Assembly (NCBI RefSeq): GCF_901933205.1
Contig: NC_044577.1
Location: 2,925,321 to 2,989,320, forward strand
Length of the DNA: 64,000 nt
Source: Camarhynchus parvulus
Taxonomy: Eukaryota; Chordata; Aves; Passeriformes; Thraupidae
Direction: 5' to 3'
Shown: positions 12,901 to 22,414 of the stretch, piece after piece
Layout of the letters: every line of letters begins with the position of its first letter
Numbering within the stretch: the first letter of the stretch is position 1
Made by a program: the position numbers and the translations under genes
The notes under the pieces: generated by a model
The model's input: only the letters and a program-made list of their open reading frames with translations
Databases searched by the model: none
What the model was told of the DNA's origin: nothing

Positions 12901-15900
12901 TGCTGTAACCTTCTGTTTGCATCCCTACTCTCAAGTGTGAAATTAAGATATTATTGTTTTTAGCACAAGATCATCTTGTGGTTGGTCCTACTGTCTCCTG
13001 GAAGAATGGTAAAACTTGTACATTCCTGCTGCTTCCAAGTGATACCATAACACTGCCAGAGCTGGTTGTTCTGTCTTTGAGAACCTCACTTGGGCTATTG
13101 CATCCAACAGGATTCACTGCTCCTGAAAATTAAATGGAGATTTAGAGATCTAGAAGCAAGTTTTGTATGGAGGGGGGGTAAAAAAGAACATGAGAATTAC
13201 CTTTTGTTTAGATTAATTAATATAGAATTAGGTATAAAAACAGCTTGAGCCTTCTGTCATTTTATCTCAAATATGAGAACCAGGGCATGTTTCCCTTTTG
13301 TTTCTTTTTTTGTTCTGATATTTGACTTCCTGACTTCTTTAATACAAACTCTGTAGCATGCAGGAGTCATTGAGGAGAAAGGAGCCACTTGGCAACAAAT
13401 CAGTCTGAACAAAATCTGCAATTAAAGGCCATACTGGTTTCCATCACTTACATTATTTTGCTTTCCTTCTTCTAGTCAGGAATTCTTCCTCCATGGATAA
13501 ATAATCCTTGACTGTTCCCCTCAGTGTTGTAAGCACCCTTCTCAAAAACTGATTGCTGCTGTGTCAGATCAAGTTCTCCTTCTAAATCTTGTATGGAAAA
13601 TATGTTCACTAATTGAAAATGTACTGGCTTTCCATCACCAAAAAAACCACCCAGAGGGATTTTTTTTGCTCCATGAAGGTGTATGTGTGTAGGCCTAGCT
13701 GTTACCTCTTGAAATATTTATATCAAAGGAAAATACCTGGGCACTGAGAATTTGTGCTCTTGGCTTTTTATGCTATGTGGAAATCACATCCTTTGTGTCA
13801 CAAACCTGTAAAGACACAGATCAGGCCTCTTTCTAGCTGAGAAAGAAAAGTTGCAATTAATGAGAATGCTGCTCATGCAGACACTTGGCTGTTTGCAGGT
13901 CTCTCTAGGAAACAGATGTGTGCCTGGTGGTTCTTGTGGGCACAGGGAGAACAGGATACAGGTGGATGAGTCTCTCTTGTGGCCCTCTTGGAGGATTGTA
14001 ATTAGGTGTGACAAGGAACTCTGAGGCTTTCAGCTCCTCACAGGAGCTGGCACTGTGAAATGGACTGATGTGTGTAGGCAAGACAGACCTCACTGATTTT
14101 TGCTTTCTGTGACATCAGCTCTCCACTGACGTTAGTCACTTCCCTGACTTCATTTGTTTTTTTTCCAGGCAAGCAGCAGTTCAAAAAGACATTGTAGTCT
14201 TTTGTGTTCACCCAATCTTTTATTACTTCTGTATCCCATTTGCTTCATTTACTGATGCTGGCACTGGATGCTCAATTTGTGATGCACTTATTGTATAAAA
14301 ACCTCATCTCTGTAGTGAAAGTCCTTGAAATCGAGCTTTTGATGGTGGATTGAAATAAAACATGCTCTTAATGAATGGACAGTTCCATTCTTAAGATGAG
14401 ATGAGAGTTCTCCCTTTATGGTAAGTGGCACCCATTAATATCTGTATTTCCTTGGAGGGAAAGAACAGCAGTGTAAGTTAGAGGCACATTGACACAGGGA
14501 GGCTTGTTGAATTGTGGTGATTTAAAATAAATAAATAAAATGTGAAATAGCTTTTAGATTTATTTCTGAGTTATGAGTACTGAAATTAAGTTATCAGTAT
14601 TCATTGCTGTTATCAATAATGAATATGTAAGTTGCCTTTCTGGAAAATCCATGACTAGGTTTGCCCTTCTAGTTCACGTTAATTTTCCTTGAAGGAATGA
14701 ACAAGTGCAAATAATCAATCTGATACTTGTACAGGGAGGCAGATATTTGCTGCAGTGTTCAGCCAGTTGTAATTTTCTGTAGGGGTTTATCTTTTTTGAT
14801 GTAAGCACATTGAAGGACTTCTACCTAAAATGTGAATTCCAGTTGAATTTTGTGAATTTGTATGAACTGACAGCAAATTACTGTGAGTTTCTTTCAAGAT
14901 CTCTCCAGATTAGATATTCCTGTCCATTGGCTACTTACTGCCATGGCATCCAAGTGCCTTTGTCAGTGATATTTCTCTTTGTAGCCTTGGGCTTTCTTCC
15001 TTTTTAGGGTCAACCCTCCACAGTTCTCTTTTGATTTGGTTCAGTTTATAGTTTTTATATACTGTGGGTTTCCTATTTCCCTGGTGCAAAGAAGTTGCCT
15101 GAATTAGAAATACGATGGAAGGAGTGAGGTGCTATAAAAGTTACAGCCTCGGCCACATTGTAAATCCTCGTGGAACCCTTTGCAAAATCAACTTTGCAAA
15201 CTTTTTCCTGGGTAATTCTTATTAATGGCTGCAATGTACATGCAGGCAAAATGTTCCATCCTTGAATGGGTGACCACAGCAATTCCTCTCCCTGGAGTGA
15301 GGTCAGGCAGTACATTTTATGGACGTTAGCAATGCATTACCATCAGTGCTTTCTCCATTGGAAAAAATAACTGGCCTTAAAACAAGGTAAAAACATGTTG
15401 ACTCTAAAAGACAATCTCATTATGCAGCAGTGCTAACAGAAACGAATGCCACTGTTAAACCCCAGCGTAAATCTGCAGTTTGTGCTGATCCTGGAGACCT
15501 TGAAATCCCATCTGATTTGTTATTTGAGGCCGTGGCTGCTCAGAAGCAGCTTTGTGCTTGCCTTGTAATTGCTCTTTATCAGGCAATTGTGTCCATTTCA
15601 AACTGCCGTGCTGGCTCCACGCACTGCCTTCGGAGCTCCCAGTGATCAGCAGTTTGACATTTGACATTAAGTGCTTGACCTTTAGAGTGTAAGAGGAAGA
15701 GCTAATAATTCCTGGTGTTTATAGCACTGATTTTAGTGTGATATTACTTCTCACCATCTCACTTGCATCTTTCAGGCACTGTTGTAATTTTTTTCAGGTT
15801 TTAAAAGCAAATTGCTAAAGCACACCAAATGTAGTGTCTTGCATTGTAATAATTTTCTCTTAGACACGTTTTAGTCCCTAAAATGACATGCAAGCCTCTC

Positions 15901-15949
15901 TTAAAGCCTGGGGTGTCTAATTTCTGCTTCCCTTATGTGGTTTTTGCAG
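6931..15949 (+). other. BARD1: BARD1 intron 9
   Basis: This 9.0-kb phase-1 intron is the largest in the visible part of BARD1. It runs from GTAAGTA to TTTTTGCAG. The sequence is AT-rich with ordinary T-runs. I see no CR1 fragment, LTR, tandem array, tRNA-like structure or extra conserved coding segment. Open frames of 60-90 codons lie scattered on both strands and show no recognisable protein similarity. Confidence 0.85.
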
Positions 15950-16047
15950 GGGTGCAAGCCTGTCTGCAGAGCTCAGCTCGAGAACAAGAAGAGAAGTACG
16001 AGGTCCAAGGTGGCCCCCGGCGCGCGCGGCTCAACCAGGAGCAGCTG
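15950..16047 (+). CDS. BARD1: BARD1 exon 10 (BRCT1-BRCT2 linker)
   Basis: This 98-nt exon is the same length as remembered human exon 10. The acceptor is TTTTTGCAG and the donor GTGGGTT. It encodes W-VQACLQSSAREQEEKYEV, then GGPRRARLNQEQL. Human has WVKACLRRKVCEQEEKYEI and EGPRRSRLNREQL. The REQEEKYE and GPRR blocks are well preserved and form the last helix of BRCT1 and the inter-BRCT linker. The GC-rich CpG run near 16016-16030 (CGGCGCGCGCGG) encodes the Arg cluster and is unlike the AT-rich flanking introns. The exon ends at a complete Leu codon (phase 0). Confidence 0.97.
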
Positions 16048-16725
16048 GTGGGTTTTAGTGCTCCACACAGCCTGGATTAATGACCTGGGGCTGGGCAGCT
16101 CTGCCCTTTGCCACACACAGAGGTGCAGGAGATGTAAAACTTTAATGTGCTCTTGGACAGAAAATTTGATTATGTGCAAGGTGATCCAAAGAGCTGTGAA
16201 CACCCATAAAGCTGTCATTTTTCTCCATTAGCGGAGATGTTGCTGTAACCTTGTCAGGAGAACACTGTGTTGCACTCTCTGTAGTATCACACCTGATGGG
16301 ACAGGAAGTGATGTGCTCTGGTCTTCTCTGCTCACCTTTAGAGCATAGCTCTGAAAGAAAAATGGTTTTATTACTATTTATTTCCATTTAGGGCCTTTTT
16401 TGCATTTAACTGGGTTCACTCCTGGTTATTTGCTGGATTACACTGGAGGATTTACTAACTGCATTGTAACAGTAGCTGTAAATACTCCTAACTCATAGTT
16501 CAAAGCCTGTTGTGCTGGAAAGTATCTAAACAGAAGCAAGAATTTACCACATAAACAAGCTTTTCTTGGTTGCATACTTACCCTGAGAACCTTGCATGTT
16601 AAGTTACTGTTCTACTTATAAATTGTGGGGGTTTAGTATGCTCTGCTTTTTCCTTTCCACTTTTTTCCTCTCTGTTCAGTTGTGAAGTCCTGTATTTACG
16701 CTGGTTTCTTTTTTCTTCCACACAG
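16048..16725 (+). other. BARD1: BARD1 intron 10
   Basis: This 678-bp phase-0 intron has donor GTGGGTT and acceptor TTCCACACAG, with a clear pyrimidine tract just upstream of the acceptor. No other feature is recognised. Confidence 0.9.
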
Positions 16726-17055
16726 CTGCCTAAGTTATTTGATGGATGCTACTTCTATTTTTTGGGACCTTTCAAACAGCACCAGAAGAGTGACCTGCTG
16801 GAGCTGGTGAAAGCAGCAGGTGGCCAGGTGCTGGTTAGGCAGCCCAAACCAGACAGTGACGTGACACAGACCATCAACACAGTGTCCTACCACGCAGAGC
16901 CCACCTCTGACCAGAGGCTCTGCACTCACTATGTCATCTATGATGCGGCTTCCAAGTTCCAGCCGGAGAAAATCCGGCAGGGCAAGGTGTGGATGGCCCC
17001 CTCCAGCTGGCTCATAGACTGTGTGATGTCATTTCAGCTGCTGCCTGTGAAGTGA
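16726..17055 (+). CDS. BARD1: BARD1 exon 11 (BRCT2 and stop codon)
   Basis: This is the terminal coding exon, 109 codons plus TGA at 17053-17055. It opens [14 protein letters not shown] and contains [41 protein letters not shown] and ends QLLPVK. Each block aligns with human BARD1 BRCT2 without indels, except at the tail, where human ends ELLPLDS. The Asp in TSDQR corresponds to human D712, reported to contact nucleosomes bearing ubiquitylated H2A. With exons 8-10 this makes a complete tandem BRCT module, which recruits BRCA1-BARD1 to H2AK15ub chromatin. The frame is intact, so the gene appears functional here. Codon use is visibly more GC-rich than the flanking noncoding DNA. Confidence 0.98.
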   Translation: MPKLFDGCYFYFLGPFKQHQKSDLLELVKAAGGQVLVRQPKPDSDVTQTINTVSYHAEPTSDQRLCTHYVIYDAASKFQPEKIRQGKVWMAPSSWLIDCVMSFQLLPVK

Positions 17056-17300
17056 ATATCAAACAGCAGCAAGGCTCTAAAATGGGCAGAGTCTTGGGCA
17101 GCTGGGATGCTCTGATGAGCTGCTCTGAAGCTGGGATTTCTGTTTTGGATTCAGGAGAGCTTTGAGCATTTAAGTGAGTTACTAAGGTGACTGATAAGCT
17201 GGAATAAATGAACATACAATGGAGGAAAGGATTACAAAATGTGCCTTGGCTTATTTAATACGCTTTATTTTTACATTGAACTTAATAAATGCTTAATAAA
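17056..17300 (+). terminator. BARD1: BARD1 3' UTR with three poly(A) signals
   Basis: AATAAA hexamers occur at 17203-17208, 17284-17289 and 17295-17300. The first is followed by T-rich DNA (TTTATTTTTAC near 17266), and the last pair by TTTTGTAACTGG. Cleavage near 17.22 kb or 17.32 kb would give a compact 3' UTR of roughly 170-270 nt. The exact cleavage site cannot be set from sequence alone. Confidence 0.75.
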
Positions 17301-17471
17301 TAATCACTGACATTTTGTAACTGGGATTTTGCAAAATCAATCCTTTTGCTTTCGTGATTTGAACCAGCCCTTTGTGGGCAATTGAGCTTGACTCCATTTA
17401 TGTTTGTGTTTAACATCCATTGATAAGGATCTGCTGTAATTATCAAGATTTCCCAGGCCAGAAATTGTATT

Positions 17472-17484
17472 AAAAAAAAAAAAA
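17472..17484. repeat. A13 homopolymer
   Basis: Run of 13 A residues downstream of the BARD1 poly(A) signals. It lies outside the predicted transcript end and no processed copy is recognisable upstream of it. Confidence 0.9.
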
Positions 17485-19596
17485 GACTCAGTGCATTTGA
17501 ACCTGTGCAGACATGTCAGGTGACATTTATTAATAACTTCTCAAAACTGAATTTTGCTGGAAATTCTTGGCGTGGGATAAGTCTCCTGGAAATCAGAGTT
17601 AAATAAATGACCTGAATTCGTCTGGAAGCAGACACTTTTGAGAACACTGTATTTAAATATCTTGGTCTAAAATTTACTTCTTTGTAAAAAGATTCATGCT
17701 TTACTCACTTCTGCCCTCATTCATGCTTGTAAACATGTAACTAGAATTCAGTTCTATTTTCTGAAGGCTTTTTAGCATTTGAGGTACTTATTTAAATATT
17801 ATAGTAAATACTTTTGTAAATTTGGATGGTTGCTCTCATAAAAAAGAAAAAGTAAAAAAACAGTGATCACAAAAGAATTGCTTCACTTTGCACCGTTGTA
17901 CCTAAACAGCTGGCTACACTGGATGAATGTTTGATTATTTCCTAGTTGTTACAATATTTCTCATGGTGGCTCTTAAGTTATTGTCAGAATCTTGTGCCCT
18001 CACTCTGTGCTCTTATGCAATGTTTTGTATCTTAGCTTGTGAATTTGTAATTGAGAAATGGTGTCTTGGAATGATACACAATAAGAATGATGGTTGTGGG
18101 CTAGTACACGAGTTTTGTGTGTTTTTGTATTATTTGTAATAATGAAACTTTTTTGTGTGCAGTAAGTTTGGAGCATCTGTTGCATGAGCTTGGCTGCAGA
18201 ATAAGTGCATATCCCATACATATCTCAACAGGTAAATGAAAACACTTTTCTGTGAGCTCAGAACAGCTGTGAAGATGGTGTGTCACACCAAGAGCTGCTT
18301 TTGCAGAGGAGGAGAGCTGTTCTCTGTTTTCATTGCTGCTGGAGGTCCTGTGCCCCCATTAGAACTGTTCACAGCAGGTAGAACAGGTACAGTTTTCAAT
18401 AGCATCTGCTAGATTTGAGTAGCTGGAGTATCTTAATCTTACCACTTATGTTGGACTGAGTCATTGCTGCTCACTAAAAGCAGGGCTCATTAACAAGTGG
18501 AGCAGCCCATGGGATTAATGGGGTTTGGGGTTTTGTGCAGATGAACACTGACAGAGAATGAGGGACTCAGTCAATACTGTGTGGGCTTGGGCATTTGTCT
18601 TAACAGTTATAGCACATTTTAACTTGGCATTTCATAGCACATCAATATACCTAATGCAGTGTTCTTTGCAAAGTAGCAGTGAATCTCTGTAAAATTCTTA
18701 AGAATGGAGCTTTTCTGCCCTGTATCAGGAAGAAATTTGACCCATCAGTAATCCTGCTCTATGTTCTGAAGTGGAGGCAGCACTTTTACAGATTTTAAGA
18801 GCTGTTGTTCCTTGGCAGATGCCAAGAAACTCAGAAAATTGCCATGAACATTTTGGGTGGTTTTTTTAAGCTGTGCTCTGAGCCTCAGCCTTGTTCCCTT
18901 GAACACAGTTGTATTACCAAGCAGTGTTTCTCTCCAGTCACATTAAGAATCACCCCATATCACCCTGAGGAGAGCCCCTTACCCCAGATTAACTCTGGCC
19001 CATCTGCTTCAGGTCTCTGCAGGAATTCAGAGTGAGATCAGCTTATGTACATGTAGCCTTGAAGAGCCTCACAGTAGACTTTGATGCCAGAGCTACAGCA
19101 AGTGCCAAACACTACTGAATGAAGCAGTGCAAGTACACAAAATTTAAGGTCAGTGACACAGGAATTACACAGTAATTTGCTCTTTCTCATTGTTGAAAAC
19201 AGAGGGATAGCACTTGATAGAAGAGTCCTGTTGTAAGCATAGATCGAGTCCCTTCATCCATTGGGTGGAGTTTGGCTCCTGAAAGCAAGGCTCTAAACTC
19301 CTGAAGCCAGGTAAGGAGTGTGTAGGGATCATTTCTCACTGTCTCTTCTAGTCTGAAACCCAGGGTGCACTAAAGGAAAGGACTAGGAGTCAGGCTGGAA
19401 GTGGAAAAGGGATTTCAGGAAGTGTGAGAGACTTGTCCTGATGGCCATAGTAGCTTGGCTTAGAAGCAGTGAGTAAATGAGTTTATCAAAGAAAATCTAT
19501 ATTAGAGGTTAATGAAGAACTTAGGCTGTAACATGAATTTATATTAGTGTTCTGCTAACCTGCATGTACTTAATGTGCACTCATGATTGGGGCATT

Positions 19597-19646
19597 TCAT
19601 AGAAATAGAGAATGGGTTGGAAGGGACCTTAAAGATCACCCAGTGG
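19597..19646 (-). mobile_element. CR1 LINE 3'-end fragment
   Basis: The sequence TCATAGAA...AATGGGTTGGAAGGGACC, then TTAAAGATCACC, is the reverse complement of the CR1 3' terminus (GGTCCCTTCCAACCC...ATTCTATGA type). Only about 50 bp remain, consistent with strong 5' truncation. Confidence 0.75.
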
Positions 19647-19733
19647 TCATTACCTTGCCTGAAGAGAGAGAAGTTCAAGGCTTGCATTCAGGATTGTAGG
19701 TATTTTTATTGATCTTGATCAGAAACACTGTGC

Positions 19734-19930
19734 ATCACAGAATGACTTGGGCTGGAAGGGACCCCAGAGCTCCTCTCATCCCACCCCCTGCCATGGGCAG
19801 GGAAACCTTCCACTGTCCCAGGCTGCTCCAAGCTGGCTTTGAACGCTTCTGGGGATCCAGGGGCAGCCACAGCTTCTGTGGGCAACCTGTGCCAGGGCCT
19901 CCCCACCCTCACAGGCAAGTTCTTCCTCAG
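19734..19930 (-). mobile_element. CR1 LINE 3'-end fragment
   Basis: Antisense CR1 tail in canonical order: ATCACAGAATGACTTGGG, GGAAGGGACC, CCCTGCCATGGGCAGGGA, CAGGCTGCTCCAAGC, GGCAGCCACAGCTTCTGTGG, then CCTCACAGGCAAG...TTCTTCCTC. This is an old, 5'-truncated insertion, and its open frames are not host genes. Confidence 0.92.
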
Positions 19931-21469
19931 TTAATGATTTTCAAGCATCTTTTCTTGAAAATTATCTGTTTCTCTTAATTAATTAGTTGATCTGGGACAC
20001 CTGATAAGACCTTCAATAGCAGTGTCTGGGGTTCAGTGACAACATCAGTTTAAACCTCTAATAGTTAACAGAAGATAACATTTTTAGTAAATACTGTGAA
20101 ATCTTTTTGAGAGATGTTTCAGTATTTCTGCAAATGGTTCAGGGAAACAACAGGCAACCAAGCAGAACCAAACAGCAGTAGCTGCTTTTGTTCTCAAATC
20201 AGAAATGGCTTACCTGGGAGGTGCTGTGGCTCTGTTTCTCACAGCCCTCTTGTAATGATAACAAGCATGGGAGTGTCCAAAGATAGATCTCTGGTAAAAA
20301 AGATGTCAGCAACTGCTTCACCCAGCTGGCACCTACACAGCCTTTAGGGGGATAAAGCCCCTTTCTTCTGCTGTGTCCCAGGCTGTGAGCTGAGGTTGAA
20401 CCTGACCCAGCATGGGGTTATCCCTGATCAGCCTGGGCAAGGCTCACTGGAGGGAATTAATTCAAGGAAGGGAGTAATTCTAGGCAGGGGATTGAAGCTG
20501 GTTCTATTTCCTCCATAGGTCCAGTGTCTTAAGACCAGACTAACTCTGGAGCAGTTGTTTTGTGTGGCAGTCTTCCAGGAGAACTGCATCTTGGCTGATG
20601 CAATCTCTGCATTCTGCTCAGGACAAAGCTGTCTGCATGGAAGCTGTGGCCTGGTGTAAAACTGCATGTTGGTGTGGGTTATTTGGGGGAAGTGAATAAA
20701 CACAGGGCTCCTCTGGTGCCCCTGCCTGTGCTTGCTGTGCTGCCTCCAGCTCCTGAAGGCTGGCTTTGGTGCCAGGGTGGCAGAGGGCAGGCAAGCACCA
20801 GCTCCTCAGTGCCAGCTCTGCAGTGCTGACAGAGCTGCTGGGCAGGAGCACTTCTGGCCTGGCCTGGTCTGGCCATTGGCTGAGCTGCCAGCAAAGCCTG
20901 GGTAGCAGCATCCTGGCATCTTGTTGAGGACAAGTCTGTGAAACACAGCAGAACAAAGCTTTTCCTTTTTCCTCTTTAGGCTATTCTGTCCTTCAGTGCT
21001 GGAAGATCACCTGGAAATGGGGCAGATGTGATGTCACATTAATTGGTATTAATCAGTTTGGCCTCATGTCCTTTTTCTTCCTTTACTTTGATAGAAAGGT
21101 TTGAATCTTTGATATCTAAGGGGACTGCTTTGTGTTTAGAGCCAACAAAGCAGGCTTAAATATCAGCTTAAAAACAACAGCAAGGGGTCTTTGGACAGCT
21201 GGATAGTACTGGCTTGGAAATGGGCAGCAGTGTCTCAGTGGAACAGATGAAGATTCAGTTGTTTTTAATAGCAGTGCAGCATGTTCTATCTTTTCAGACT
21301 TGTTTGATTTAAATTAATGGTAGTTTAACTAGTGCTAAATTGCCCCTAAAAGCAGAAGAACATTTTGTGTGTAATCAGATGGAAGAAGGGGAGGAAGCCT
21401 CCCCACCTTTATTTATTTTTTTTCCCTTTTTTTCCTATGGAGAAGATGCACTTTGTGTGCTTCAATTTA

Positions 21470-21850
21470 ATTCCCGGCAGGAGGGCTGGGCTGATGAAGG
21501 AGCAGAGAGCCGTCAGCTCCCGCTGCGTGTGTGAGACCCCGCTGTCATTCCCTGCTCCGAGTGCCGAGGGCCACGGGGAGGCGGCTACGCAGGGCTCGCG
21601 GTGCAGCAGGGGTCGGGATTTCTGCCTCCAGCGGGGCGGGGACAGCTCTGCTCCACGGCTGGGAGGAGCTACGGGGCTGCTCTGCCCTCGGCTGCCTTCC
21701 AGAGCCTGCCCTGGGTGTCCAGGGGTGTTCCAGAGGCGGGGAGGCTGCTTCAGTCTCGAAGAGGTGTGAGCTGCGCTCGGGGCTGTCCCTGCCCAGTGAC
21801 ACTCGCTGCAGCGGGAGTGGCTCTGCCAGCACAGCGGGGCTCCCCTTCTC
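21470..21850. promoter_or_regulatory. CpG-rich patch without an assigned gene
   Basis: By eye this roughly 380-bp stretch holds about two dozen CpG dinucleotides, whereas neighbouring kilobases have very few. Runs such as GGGGCGGGGAC (about 21632-21642) and ACGCAGGGCTCGCGGTG (about 21586-21602) resemble GC boxes and CpG-island promoters. Overlapping open frames occur in several frames on both strands (up to 151 codons on minus, 134 on plus). That pattern is expected from high GC content and stop-codon scarcity. It could be the promoter of an unannotated noncoding transcript, or a GC-rich remnant. No known exon is recognised. Confidence 0.45.
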
Positions 21851-22337
21851 AAGCCCTGCAGCAAAGCTGGTACACGGTGACAGCAGGGTTAAATGGGGAT
21901 TAAAAAACAGAATGTGAAGCAGCAGCTAAGCTGGCTGTCTGGCTCAGCTTGCTGCACTGATAAAAATGTACTTATTTCTTCAGCTAGTGTGAGGCTGGGT
22001 TAATTTCCTGCTAGTTTAGCAAACTGCCTCTTCTGGGGGCTCACTTGCAATAGGAAGGCTTCTGAACTGAGGTTTTTACATTGCCATCCACAGCTGTGTG
22101 CTTCCCAATCCCCTGAGGGGGTCCCAGTCTCTCTGCAGGGTTTGTGCTGGGTGCTGCTGGCAGCCTGGCCAGGGAAATGGTTCTGCTCTGCTGGAAGTGT
22201 CAGCTTTGAACAGCTGGTGCCAGGAGAAACCCAGATCAGCTATAGTTTGGGTCTAGCTGGAATTCATGGTCTAGCAAAATTTAATTCTGCAGCATAAAGG
22301 AGCTGAAGGAACATTTAAAAAAATTGTGAGCCTTTTA

Positions 22338-22414
22338 ATTGAATTAAATATTAATATGGATAATGCAATCAATGCTTTATTGATTGCATTAGCCACAATA
22401 ATGTTTAATTCAAT
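22338..22414. repeat. Near-perfect 77-nt fold-back (36-bp stem, 5-nt loop)
   Basis: The left arm at 22338-22373 and the right arm at 22379-22414 are inverted copies. Position-by-position comparison gives 32 of 36 Watson-Crick pairs, one G-T wobble and three mismatches. The loop is GCTTT (22374-22378). The inner stem TAATGCAATCAAT / ATTGATTGCATTA is perfect. The arms are AT-rich, unlike the GC-richer flanks. It could be a hairpin RNA precursor, a short inverted-repeat transposon remnant, or a palindromic cluster of homeodomain-type sites. Sequence alone does not decide between these. Confidence 0.85.

Larger units (their letters stand above)
17301..21469. other. Intergenic DNA downstream of BARD1
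   Basis: This is noncoding, AT-rich DNA grading to more GC-rich after about 20.4 kb. It contains two CR1 fragments (19597-19646 and 19734-19930), annotated separately. No other feature is recognised. Open frames near 20.4-20.95 kb (minus strand, up to 112 codons) overlap one another in different frames and resemble no known protein. Confidence 0.7.

Noticed and set aside
19706..19978. Short frames such as those at 19706-19918, 27983-28247, 32800-33169, 45552-45926 and 59393-59743
   Set aside because: All lie across CR1 LINE 3' ends, and their similar peptides reflect the shared repeat, not a gene family. The CR1 3' region shown is noncoding.
21409..21864. 151-codon minus-strand frame, with 134-, 128- and 100-codon plus-strand frames
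   Set aside because: They overlap in several frames in a GC-rich CpG patch where stops are rare. No domain is recognisable.
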